From positions 924,163 through 946,226 of the forward strand of contig BFEA01000529.1 of NCBI GenBank assembly GCA_003427395.1: a DNA stretch of 22,064 nt. Reading direction: 5' to 3'. A program made the position numbers and the translations under genes. Under the pieces are notes generated by a model that had not been told where the DNA came from, did not search any database, and saw only the letters and a program-made list of their open reading frames with translations. Shown in pieces: positions 1 to 9,216 of this stretch. Each line of letters opens with the position of its first letter. Position 1 is the first letter of the stretch. Source of the DNA: Chara braunii (taxonomy: Eukaryota; Streptophyta; Charophyceae; Charales; Characeae).

Positions 1-310
1 AGTAGCGAGGCTCCGAGAAGCCTGCCTTATTACCAACCAGTCGTGCGTCAGTGTAAGTGCGATAAGAGTAGCGAGGCTCCGAGAAGCCTGTCTTATCGCA
101 ATGAACGGCATAAGAGTAGCAAGGCTCCAAGAAGCCTGCCTTATCACACTAATAACACGATGTGATAAGAGTAGCGAGACTCCGAGAAGTTTGCCTTATC
201 ACACTAATAACATGATGTGATAAGAGTAGCGAGGCTCCAAGAAGCCCGCCTTATCACACTAATAACACGAACAGTGATAAGACTAGCAAGGTTCGAAGAA
301 GCCTGCCTTA
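1..310 (+). repeat. Tandem array of palindromic units, left end
   Basis: Six units start at about 1, 67, 115, 170, 225 and 282, so the period is 48 to 66 bp. Most units have outer arms GATAAG and CTTATC, often extended to GTGATAAG/CTTATCAC, around an inner stem AGGCT/AGCCT with loop CCGAGA. The side arms differ (AGTAGCG on one side, GC on the other), which gives the unit an orientation. Linkers such as ACACTAATAACACGATGT are shared by the middle units. The array begins inside a unit and probably continues outside the window. Its function is unknown. An inverted relative lies at 21832-22064. Confidence 0.9.
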
Positions 311-1659
311 TTGTCGACCAACCATGCTTCGGAGGAGCAAGGCCCTCGAGGCCTACGCTATCACAAACAGACGCCAGTAAAAGGATGGGTAGATACCGAG
401 AGATCTACCATACTGTTACTAATCTTCTCGATAAATAGGAAACAGTGAAATCCCTAAGAAGAGATCGATCCACTACTTACAAAACGTTTTCTGATTCTAC
501 TGAGGTGGAGGTAGAAGGAATGTGGCCCCGTGTGACATGTCCTGCTATCTTAACCTCTTGATTCATATCTATCTTATGATTCTATTCCAAATGAGTTGAT
601 GATGTTTCGCCTGTGCATGTCTTAAGTGAGGATCATATGATGAAACAAAAAATATTTGTGATATTATCTTATGGTCTGATGAGAAGTTAGAGAGACTGTT
701 TAGAGGGAGTTACATCAATGTAATATTATTCCTGAATAAACTGAAGTTCACTTTATTGAACTTCAGATAGGGTTATGTCAATGGCAAAGAGGTGTTGAGA
801 CCGTGTTGACCTGTGTGTGATTGCATGTCACATTTACTTTCAAGATGACTCATTATGAGTCTATATAAGACTACATGTTGTTGCCTTATGGTAACAGGTT
901 GGTTCGCCAACTCATCCCTCATTCACCCTCTACACCCACACTTTGCATCAACCTTTGCACTAAATGACGTCTCTGTTTCGGGTCATTGTCTAAAGGGTCT
1001 GCGTTTGGTCAAAATAGGTCCTTGAATGACTAAGTCGAATGGGAATGTCTGGTTGAAAAGGTTGGAAGCGTAAGCGTGATGTTTGTAAAAGTGAGTGAAT
1101 GGTTGACTCTGCTAGAATTGTGTAATGTGATTGACTATTTGTTTGCAGGTCAGTAAAACGACCAGCCACATGGTATTCACGACAGCCCATTGAGAAACTT
1201 ATGCTATCATAGGCCTTGATCCAGATGTTCAATCAGTGTGCGATTGGTTTGAGTACCCAACCTTGCGCCTTTTTCCCTGATTATTAGGAAGATTATGATT
1301 ATTGCTGAGGTGATAAGCCTTATTCATTTCATTTCATGTTCATTTCATTTGTGCATGTTTGAAAGGTCAAAGACCTATGTTTTTCCCTTGATGAATTCAG
1401 ACTGTTTATGTGAATGTGTTACGTGTACGTGACTTCTCCTCGGCTAATTACTCAAGCCTTATCTCATTTCATATGTGTGATATGACAAAGGAATTCTTAT
1501 AGAGAGATATGTTGAAAGGATGTAATCACTAGGTAGGATGGGTATGTGTCTTATGCGCAACCCCATATAATTTTAGTATCAAGAGGGATTCTGCTTTGAA
1601 AATGGGATAGGTTATGAGTCATACCTATAAAAACTTTTTCTAGGCAAAGCGTAGTATGC
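311..1659. other. Region without a recognisable gene
   Basis: No frame gives a recognisable protein. The stretch is moderately AT-rich. It holds a perfect palindrome at 847-861 and a TATA-like box directly after it. A purine-rich run near 503-520 resembles a polypurine tract, but no matching LTR edge is visible. It may be decayed LTR-retrotransposon DNA; this is inference only. Confidence 0.5.
847..870 (+). promoter_or_regulatory. Palindrome followed by TATA-like box
   Basis: GACTCATTATGAGTC (847-861) has 7-bp arms around one base, and its half site TGACTCA resembles a bZIP/AP-1-like site. It runs straight into CTATATAAG (861-869). About 30 to 80 bases downstream is a CT- and CA-rich stretch containing CTCATTCACC. 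The arrangement is what a core promoter, for example in an LTR, could look like, but no transcript or gene is visible. Confidence 0.35.
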
Positions 1660-1869
1660 ACGAACGTCCGTCAGTCGAGTCGACCTGATTTGTAAGTCGG
1701 TCCGGGAGATCAGTGCCCCGATGCCCGACGCGTATACGGGTCAGTCTTAGGCGTTCACCCGCGCGTATGCCTATGCTACGACGATCGAGCAAACGCCCTC
1801 GGCTGACTTACCTCTGCAATTGCATGTAAAAGTCTTCGCACATGAGTCAGTAGCTCAACAGGGATACAC

Positions 1870-1903
1870 CCACCTAAGGGATGGTGACAACTCCCGTAGG
1901 TGG
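1870..1903 (+). other. Hairpin 1 of the structured repeat
   Basis: CCACCTAAGGGA pairs with TCCCGTAGGTGG (11 of 12 pairs) around loop TGGTGACAAC. In copy D (13279-13306) the stem is the different but perfect CCCTAAGGG/CCCTTAGGG with loop TGGTGACAGC. In copy E (20446-20477, minus) the loop is again TGGTGACAGC. Copy C keeps a GGGA/TCCC stem with a similar loop. The loop is conserved while the stem changes. Confidence 0.7.
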
Positions 1904-1913
1904 AGGTCAGTTG

Positions 1914-1958
1914 TACCTCGCGGGATCTCTGTCTTGTCGCAGGGAGCCGCGAAAGGTA
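1914..1958 (+). other. Hairpin 2 of the structured repeat
   Basis: The outer stem TACCT-CGCGG pairs with CCGCG-AA-AGGTA with a small bulge. The inner stem CTCTG/CAGGG encloses TCTTGTCG. Copies C (5525-5569) and E (20390-20434) have inner stem CCCTA/TAGGG around TCCTGTCG or CACTGTCG, with outer arms TACCTC and GAGGTA. The A-T to G-C change in the innermost pair is compensatory. Copy D keeps the inner stem, imperfectly, and has lost the outer one. Confidence 0.7.
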
Positions 1959-2083
1959 TAGCTGACGCGCACGGTCGGAGTTGGTCTTTGGATGAAACTC
2001 TTATAAAACTCCTGCGTGATACGACCGTGAGGTCCGACAATGAAAATACTTTGCATCTAGGTGTGAGACCGTCGCGCTCGATA

Positions 2084-4038
2084 GCGGACATGGAGTTTAC
2101 AAAAATAGTTTGGGGACAGATGTTGTTTTCGACCCTTCAGTCATGAGGGGTACTATCAGGCTCGAAGGGTCAAATATTTTATCTTACATAGTCAGGAATA
2201 TTGCAGTATCTTATTTATTGATAGAAAATACAAAATACACAATGACAATTTACGGAATACAGTATTCAATAGGCTTCCAGCCATGAATAACGCACTTGGA
2301 GTGAAAATAATTTTGTCAGCGTAAGGAAGAAATCACATTTTAGGTTATCGCCCAACAAGTTACGCTGGACTCAGTGATATACACTAGGTAATCGATCAAT
2401 AAGGTAATTGGAATGATGTTGAGAGATTACCCTTCGGTCATAGATCATTTGATACCTCCACTAATAAACCTAAAATACGACGTAGATCCACAATTCAGAC
2501 AAAGGATGATCGATCGCATTTGGGTAGACACATACAATGGTAACGTAAGAGAGAGAAAGTTAGTTTCTTCCTCTACCCCTTGGTACCGAAGATGTAGAGT
2601 TTTTTTTTTTCGATGAATAATAATGTACGAGAAATGGTGTGTAAGGAAGACAGAGGAGAGACAAGGAAGAAACTTTTCAGAATTGGCAAACTTTTAGCAG
2701 AAATAAACAAAATTTAAACGTCGATCAGAGTTGAAAGTTCAGGATGGTCGTACTCAAGCCAAGGTCAACACCAGGGAGATCTGGGGCCACGCCAACTACA
2801 ACAAAGCCGACAAATCTGCAAGATAGGTCCAAAATGTTGGCAATAAAGAGTACCAAATGAGGTTCTCTGCTATAGATCACTATCAACAGCACTATAACAA
2901 CCCATTTTTTCACCGTTGCCGAGATATCCGCACAATATATATTGATGCAACGGAAGCGTACCACTAGGTCATGGTTTCTAGAGAATCGGATGGGAAGACG
3001 GATTCTTGGTTCCTGGTCCGAACAAAGTGTTCAGCCGACACATGCAACTTTAAAATTGGGTGCAAGATCCTTATCTACATGGAGACAGGGCACAGGGCAA
3101 TCAAAGGTTTCGCCCTGTGTCTAATCCTTCGGTCTTAAGATTTGGACCATTGGTAGAGCACGAGATTCAGGAACGCGAGCAAGACTCCCGGGGAAGAATT
3201 TCCTACATATGTGGCGGCTTAGCGAGACTCATGTGGAATATCACCGTTGAAAGCAACCAGATCAATGATAATCAGTGTTCACGAAGAAGGTAGTAGCCAA
3301 CATCCTTCAAAAAAATTGGTTATTAGAGGAGAAAATTCGCAGGGTTCAATTACTAGTTCATAAAAATTGGTTGGTGCATTAAGATCGACACCGGATTCCC
3401 CTAGACCAGGTGTCAAAACCACAAGAGATAGACATACTATCATATTAAAAAAGGGACAATCTTCTTCAATGGATAAAATATTGCTTTCCTTTGTCTGTAC
3501 ACTCAGCAACGACACCGTGTAGATTCTATCATTACTGTCACCACAAGCTGGTATATCCTTTCACTCAACTTGAATGGAAGAACCCGTAAGTCCAAGAGCG
3601 ATTCTGCTAATAGCAAAAAGAAGTTACGGTGAGCTAGTTTCCATTCAGCTAGTTCCGAATATTTTCCTTTGGAATTTCAACGTAGACTTTAAAAACAGAA
3701 AAATCAAGTACTTGGTTGCAATCTTAAATGCACATATTCCAAGGGACAAACTCGAAGGTCTTTCAGCTGCAGGTTTGTGAATACTCCCTCTGAATATGTT
3801 CCTAACAGACACGAGTGATGAACTCGGAAGTTTAAAGGTCGATCATGAAATAAATGCAAGTTTCCTCTCTGACCTAAAAAACAAACTTTCTCCAAACATG
3901 AAATTAGATTTTATCTATCTCAAATGTTGCCTTTCTCATACATGAGCAACACCATCTCTATCTGACAATTCGGCGGTAAGGACGTCATCCTCGTCTAAGC
4001 CTGTCGGATCCAAACAATGTCGGATGAAGGTATGAAGG
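2084..4038. other. Unrecognised stretch, possibly the 5' part of a decayed LINE
   Basis: No frame gives a protein I recognise. Short plus-strand frames occur at 2413-2616, 2942-3124 and 3060-3293. Another, at 3574-3780, continues in the same frame through one TGA to about 3945, giving roughly 120 codons with a single stop. Because a LINE endonuclease start follows at 4039, this region could be the degraded upstream ORF of the same element, but I see no CCHC knuckle or RNA-binding fold to support it. The 2165-2330 part is AT-rich. Confidence 0.3.
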
Positions 4039-4152
4039 ATGAACAATCTTAAGTTTGCCTCTTGGAACGTAAGGGGCATAGGAGATACCACTCGTATATT
4101 TAGGAAATGTAGAGTGAAATATTGGTTGCACAAGCACATAATCGACGTAGCA
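4039..4152 (+). pseudogene. N-terminus of a LINE ORF2 endonuclease (EEP domain), truncated
   Basis: Reading from ATG at 4039, the first 38 residues match the start of the exonuclease-endonuclease-phosphatase domain of non-LTR retrotransposon ORF2. LKFASWNVRGIG (residues 4-15) carries the WNVRG motif, whose Asn is a conserved active-site residue in this family. It is followed by a basic run, then KYWLHKHIIDVA (27-38), which fits the usual V-x-x-WL-x-x-x-x-IDV spacing before LQE. The frame leaves the family at codon 38 (4150-4152), just before repeat copy B begins at 4154, and stops at 4177-4179. The rest of the endonuclease and all of the reverse transcriptase are missing, and I cannot find the continuation after copy C. 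In a complete element this enzyme nicks target DNA to prime reverse transcription. The ATG context is plausible but unproven. The fragment is far too short to work. Confidence 0.75.
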
Positions 4153-4153
4153 T

Positions 4154-5385
4154 TGTCGCTCGCATCGGTCCCGCAATGAGCGGGACCCTCCCCGTCACGT
4201 CACGCACGAGTTGGTCATACTCGCTGTACTAAATGGAGTTTCCACAGCCGCTCCGTTCGAGTGCGTCAACCATACCTCTCGCGAGCTCCTACGACAGGAT
4301 AGGGCCTATGGGAGGGACAACTTGCCTTCACATTCGATGAGAGTATCTCCACCAAGCTACCAATCCACAGTGCGAAAGCTAATCAGTTGCAATCGCAGAG
4401 GTGGGCCAGCCGAGGGCGTTTCTCGTACGCCGTAGCATAGGGGGTACGCGCGGTCCTACGCTTCTATCGGACCCGCACGTGAATCGACGCATTGGGGGGC
4501 TAAAGTCCAAGCGCAACTCGTCGTCTGTCGACTATGACGCAACCACTCGTTACACCACGGTAAAAATATAAAACCAAACACACACACACACAAACACAAC
4601 AACACTCTTAGTCCCTTTAGTACCAGACTCATAATCTTATGAAACGGAAATCGGTTAGGCGTCGCTCGTGAGACTTAGTATAAAACCACGTGGACGCACG
4701 ACTTTCTCATATCGACTAGCAATGCAAGCTTACGCAAGCAGAAATATTGATGGCATATCATGTAGTACCAATAATCACGTGGTCCTTGATGACCTCGAGG
4801 GTCTCGTTCGACACTCAAGTGTCGACTGAGACTCAACTTGAGGTGTTAGTCTCTCGACGTTAGACAACTACCAAGGCGATTGATCACCACACCCTCTTCT
4901 GCATCCTGCGGAGAGTGGGTGGTACATAAGTTCATACCTGTAGTGACAGTCGTCTCTCGAGGCCTCGGAGGCAAGCTCGATCATCCAAGGCCTGGGAGAG
5001 ATCAAGGGGTTTGACTTTGACGAATGTCACGGACTCCAATGTCCAACTATAATAACTTTAAAAAACAAAGGATAAAAGTGAATTTCTCTTTTTCTCTCAA
5101 AACATAATTTGTTTAACCCTTACGCACGGTCGCAATAGGCCATGCGAACACCCAAGACATATGTATGTACATATATAAAAGAGGTATATAATATGGGACG
5201 ATCATTTTTCACAATCATAGTAGGACTCCTCTCATCCATATATATGTATGTGATCGCAGACAGTCAAATCTAGAGTCCGAACCACAAAACATACCTGCAA
5301 TCACATCAAAGATTCACCAAAAGTCTATGCACTACACGGGGTCAACTTCAACCGTTTTTTGCGTTCACACTACTCGTTTTAGCTA
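4154..5385 (-). repeat. Structured repeat family, copy B
   Basis: On the plus strand it starts TGTCGCTCG and ends TTTTAGCTA; the structured core, read on minus, lies near 4260-4440. It aligns along nearly its whole length with copy C, about 1.25 kb downstream. Shared blocks include CATACCTCTCGCGAG (4271), GACTTAGTATAAAACC, CACACCCTCTTCTGC, AGACATATGTATGTACATAT and TGCACTACACG. Hairpin 1 is largely destroyed here and hairpin 2 is reduced. A TG start and a near-CA end would suit an LTR. No coding frame is conserved. Confidence 0.75.
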
Positions 5386-5388
5386 CGC

Positions 5389-6695
5389 TGTCGAGCGTAT
5401 CGGTCCGGCACCGCACAAGGCAGCGGGGGACCCTCCCGGCCGCGTCACACAGAAGTCGATCTAAATCCTCGTCGCAAATGCATATGGAGTTTTCGCAAGC
5501 CGCTCCGGCCGAGTGCGTCAGCCATACCTCTCGCGAGCCCCTACGACAGGATAGGGCCTACGCGAGGTACGACTTACCTCCACCTTACGGGAGCTGTCAC
5601 CTCCCTTCGATAGGCGTATCCCCACCGAGCTACCAGTCCACAGTACGAAAGCTGACCAGTTGCAATTGCAGAGGTGGACCAACCGAGGGCGTTTCTCGTT
5701 CGCTGTAGCATAGGGAGTACGCGCGGTACTACGCCTCTATCGAACCCCGCACGCGAATTGGCATCTTGGGGGGCTGAAGTCCCAAGCGCAACCCGTCGTC
5801 GGTCGACTAGGACGCATCCCACATACCACGCGCACACCACAATGAAAACACACACGCATACGTATACATACACAAAACGACACTTAACAAACAACGCGAC
5901 AACACTCCTAGTCCCTCAGTAGCCATCCCATAACTCTCCGATGCGGAAATCAGATAGGCGTCACGAGCGAGACTTAGTATAAAACCGCGCGGACGCAGGG
6001 CTAACTCATATCGATTCGCAATGCAAGCATACGCAAGTGATCGCAATGATGGCGTACTATGTAGTACCCATACTCATGCGGTCCTCGTTAATCTCGAGGG
6101 TCGCATTCGACACTCAAGTGTCAGCTGACACGAGCCTTGAGGGTTAATCTCTCGACGCTGGATAACCGCCAAGTGCGATTGAGAACCACACCCTCTTCTG
6201 CTCCTTGCGGAGAGTGGGTGGTACACAGGGTCATACCTGTGGTGACAATCGTCTCTTATTGCCCTGAAGACCAGCTCCATCATCTAGGGCCTGAAGATAA
6301 GTCAAGAGGTATGACTTTGACGGTTGTCATGAACTACAACGTCCAACCATAGAAATCTAAAAAGGAAAGGATAACAGGGGATCTCCCTCTTCTCTCAAGC
6401 ACACGATCTGCTTAACTCTTACGCGTGGTCTCAATAGACCGCGCGAAACACTCAAGACATATGTATTTACATATATACATATATAAGGTTATGAATATGT
6501 GACGATCACTTCTCACAATCGCAGTGGGGCTTCTCTCAGCCATATATATATATGCATGTGAGCGCAGGAAGTCAAATCCAAAGTTCGAATCACCAAACAT
6601 ATCTGCAGTCACATCAAAGATTGAACCAAAATTCCATGCACTACACGAGGTCAAATTCAACCATTCTCTGCAGTCACACCTTTTACTTTTAGCCA
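5389..6695 (-). repeat. Structured repeat family, copy C
   Basis: On the plus strand it starts TGTCGAGCG and ends TTTTAGCCA. It lies head to tail with copy B, with three bases (CGC, 5386-5388) between them. Hairpin 2 is best preserved here: TACCTCTCGCG (5525-5535), inner CCCTA/TAGGG, and CGCGAGGTA (5561-5569). The minus strand holds TTTTATACTAAG near 5980, a possible TATA element if the unit is an LTR. The unit is about 75 bp longer than copy B through small indels. The frames 5478-5708 and 5574-5894 overlap on opposite strands and look fortuitous. Confidence 0.75.
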
Positions 6696-6723
6696 TACAA
6701 CCCTCACTCTTGTGCAACTCCTC

Positions 6724-6817
6724 AAAATAAAATACTCAGTACTTTTTTTTAAATGACCATTCAAATAAAGTCCGGGTGAAAACACAACAAAACAATTCAA
6801 ATCACAAGGCTAAAGCC
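6724..6817. repeat. Short dispersed repeat, first copy
   Basis: AATAAAATACTCAGTA, then AAATGACCATTCA, AAAGTCC.GGTGAAAA, ACAAAACAATTCAAATCACA and GGCTAAAGC, match the segment at 11368-11458 in the same order and orientation. Similarity stops abruptly on both sides. It may be the R/U5 end of LTRs lying on the minus strand; this is inference. Confidence 0.7.
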
Positions 6818-6840
6818 TTTAGGTTGAGTGACAAGAGTGG

Positions 6841-6905
6841 ATTGAAGTTGAGTTGTAAACCGAGGAATCGGCAACCGACCTGTTATCAGTGATAATAGAA
6901 GACGA
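6841..6905. repeat. Short repeat shared with 21241-21290
   Basis: GAAGTTGAGT, then ACCGACCTGTTATC and TGATAATA, occur here and again at 21241-21290 in the same order. Both lie downstream of minus-oriented members of the structured family (C and E), which suggests they belong to a longer shared element that has decayed between the two blocks. Confidence 0.45.
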
Positions 6906-7116
6906 TCCTCATAGGATCAACCTGAATCTAGCCCAAATCCGGAATCAATCGATCAAGAAGACTTGTAACACAAAACAGACCAATCCCCGAGCTAAACTCA
7001 TAAGTGTATGGAGAATACAACTCCATAACACACTCTCACCCAAGACCTTTTTACAAACTAAGCCTAGGTCTGCCTCTAAGCAAGTGCCGAAAGAAAGGTA
7101 GAACCTGACAGAGTCT

Positions 7117-7131
7117 CCTCTATATAGAGTG
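7117..7131 (-). promoter_or_regulatory. TATA-like box of a possible LTR promoter
   Basis: On the minus strand the sequence reads CACTCTATATAGAGGAGACTC, a TATA element followed by the GAGGAGAC context often seen in plant LTRs. Upstream of it, in minus orientation, lie two sets of subrepeats (7165-7570 and 7770-8421), as enhancer repeats would lie in U3. No gene is visible downstream. Confidence 0.35.
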
Positions 7132-7164
7132 GATTGCAAGAATCGCCACCTGTCAAAATATAAT

Positions 7165-7570
7165 CTAACTCCTCTAAACTAAGAAAATTTTGGCAGCGCT
7201 TCCCGTAGGAAAAATGCCTTTCCAGAAATGATACAAATATGAGTTCAGAATCTACAGTGACTTTGACTTTTCAAAGTCTAATTTTGTCTAACTCCTTGAA
7301 TTGACAAAAATTTGGGCAGCACTCCCTTTAGAAAAAGAGATGTTCCAAATTTTTACTAAGCCAAAAAGTCAGAAAAGTTAGACCCTGAAAAAGACAAAGT
7401 CTGACTAACTCCTTGGTTTTGTAGAAATTTCGGTAGCGCTTCCCGTAAAGAAAGTGGCTTACCAAGATTTATGCAAGGCCAAGTATAACAAAAGATCCAA
7501 GAAAATGCAGAAATTGACTAAGTAAAAAAAACGTAGCTCAGAAAATGCAGGAATTGAAACTAACTCCTAT
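7165..7570. repeat. About 120-bp tandem repeat, three diverged units
   Basis: CTAACTCCT starts at 7165, 7288, 7405 and 7560. Each full unit follows it with an AAATTT-like run, then GGCAGCGCTTCCCGTA or a close variant (GGCAGCACTCCCTTTA, GGTAGCGCTTCCCGTA), then an A-rich stretch ending in a GACAAAGTC-like block. The core resembles a motif I associate from memory with non-coding parts of plant Ty3/gypsy elements, which would need a database search. The last unit is longer by about 35 bp. Confidence 0.8.
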
Positions 7571-7769
7571 GACTCTAGCACGTGGCGAGTAACTAAAGCA
7601 AGTACCTATCAAACTGAAACTCAGACTAAGCAGTAGCCTCACCCAGTCACATGCAGGTCAAACCACAAACGTAAGTACTCTCACTATCCCCAAAGTTATC
7701 TTGACAAACAATAGTAAATCTTTCAATGATTTATCCTCTTATACCCCGCTTAAATAAGGCATAAAGCTA

Positions 7770-8421
7770 GACCACCCAAACTTATGGAACATGTTTAGCT
7801 CAGTCATAGAGTATACATAAACACAGGGCACAACAACTTTTCTCTTCTTTGAGCATGTGACTAAGCCACCCTAGTCGCCCTGAACTGTTTAAATATCTAA
7901 GATTTATATAATTAGTTTCACTTAGTCTTTTGAGGTAGCATATAACTGAACCGATCATCTTCAACTCAAGATTCAGTCTGCCCCTTCTTACCACAAGTTT
8001 ATTCTTAATTAGTACTCGCTTCAGTTGGTGATAGTATATAGTCAGACCACCCAAACTTATGGAACCCTGTCTGACTAGCCTGTTCATAAATAGAATAATA
8101 GTAAAGTATAGCCAAATTATATCCTTTTGGTTCCAGCATGTGCGAGGCGTTGGACCAAGACCACCCAAACTTAGGGAACATGTCTTGATCCTTTGCCTGG
8201 TTCATTTCTCCCAAAGCCAAGGCAAAAAGAAATCGACAGAAACCCAAAGTAAACAAGGCCGCCAGACTACCCAAACTTATGGATTTGACTGGCTCCTGAA
8301 AAGTCAACCGCAAGCAACCCTCACAAGTCAGAGCAACCAGACCACCCAAACTTATGGAACATGTTTGGTTCTCTAGGCAATTCAAAATAAACATAGCACT
8401 GGGCATCCCAAACTTATGGAA
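7770..8421. repeat. Six spaced copies of a 20-bp motif
   Basis: GACCACCCAAACTTATGGAA or close variants occur at 7770, 8045, 8159, 8265, 8340 and 8403, all in the same orientation; three continue into CATGT. A degraded trace may lie near 7865. The intervening sequence is mostly unrelated and 45 to 250 bp long. The minus-strand frames here (8005-8406, 7800-8168) repeat the peptide SISLGGL only because they read through the motif. Confidence 0.85.
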
Positions 8422-9085
8422 CTGACCCAGCCTTTAGTTGACCCAATCAAACTTCATGCAAAACTACCTTTCTCCCACCCTTCCCCCAGATGCAATCCCA
8501 CAATCTGCTTTCAGTCAGATAATGAAACTGAAACTAACATTGTACATGTGTTCCTTTACTTAGTCTGGTTATGTCATGAAGAGAAAACAAAAATCATAGG
8601 GACAGGCATGCATACGCTAATCAAACTACAGGGGGAATAAACAAACATGGGTATAGTGGGTTATACAGATAGAGATAGTTTACCTGATGGTTCCGTGCCT
8701 CCAGAACGTCGCCTAGGTTGCGGCAAAGCTCCTGCAATCAAAGGGGTGACTCTCCACAGAGCCTTGATGCGGACCTACGGGTTGCAATCCCGCCTGCCGC
8801 CTTCCTCTCAGAACCGGATTAGACATAGAGTAAGAAAGGTCGAATATAAGGGTTTCAGACTCTCGAGATACAAGAAGGGGACAACTTAACTCTTAGGAGA
8901 GGGCCTTGATACCTTCATGCGCCTGAGGGCCCCACAATGGCAGCCACATATCAGCTTGGCCAACCTCTGAAGTCAAATTGCCGAAACAATCACCTGACGA
9001 CCTCCCAATCCGCGACACTAACCCTCTGCTTGTAAAGTCTTATCACCTCTCCGAGTCTCAGCACCTCTCCTCAACCCGATCGCCT
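8422..9085. other. Region without a recognisable gene
   Basis: No frame gives a known protein. A plus frame at 8647-8889 (80 codons) is Arg-rich and unlike anything I recognise. GGCCCCACAATGG occurs at 8928-8940 and again at 9331-9343, so the surrounding DNA carries an internal duplication. A purine run, AAGAAGGGGA (8871-8880), resembles a polypurine tract, without an LTR edge to support it. Confidence 0.4.
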
Positions 9086-9100
9086 CCACATGACAGTCTA

Positions 9101-9216
9101 TAACAGTCAGCAACAGTATGCAGCAATAGGCAGCAATACGCAGCAGCCAGCAGTTCGTGCACAGATGCAGCAGCCAGCAGCAGCAGTTCGTGCACAGATG
9201 CAGCAACCAATAGCAG
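9101..9216. repeat. CAG-rich low-complexity tract with internal duplication
   Basis: CAGCA-type trinucleotides dominate. A longer unit containing CAGTTCGTGCACAGATGCAGCA occurs twice, starting near 9150 and 9183. The plus frame 9090-9329 reads it as Gln/Ala-rich and the minus frames as Leu/Cys-rich; both look like by-products of the repeat. Confidence 0.75.

Larger units (their letters stand above)
1660..2083 (+). repeat. Structured repeat family, copy A
   Basis: Related to copies B (4154-5385), C (5389-6695), D (13170-13395) and E (20265-20690). It is closest to E, which lies in inverted orientation 18 kb away; both share the block from GTCGACCT near 1679 through CGAGCAAACGCCC to the end near TATCGAGCGCG, read on the minus strand. 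It contains hairpin 1 (1870-1903) and hairpin 2 (1914-1958). The open frames here (1820-2146 on plus, 1855-2091 on minus) are not kept in the other copies, so I do not regard it as coding. It could be a retrotransposon LTR or another non-autonomous element. Confidence 0.75.

Noticed and set aside
1-310. CRISPR-like array of palindromic repeats
   Set aside because: The linkers are themselves repeated and vary in length, repeats are imperfect, no cas genes are present and the surrounding DNA is eukaryotic.
1820-2146. 108-codon frame inside copy A as a gene
   Set aside because: Not preserved in copies C, D or E, where stems rather than codons are conserved; an opposite-strand frame covers the same DNA.
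8005-8406. 133-codon minus frame with repeated SISLGGL peptide
   Set aside because: The peptide repeats because the 20-bp DNA motif falls in frame by chance; some copies fall in other frames.
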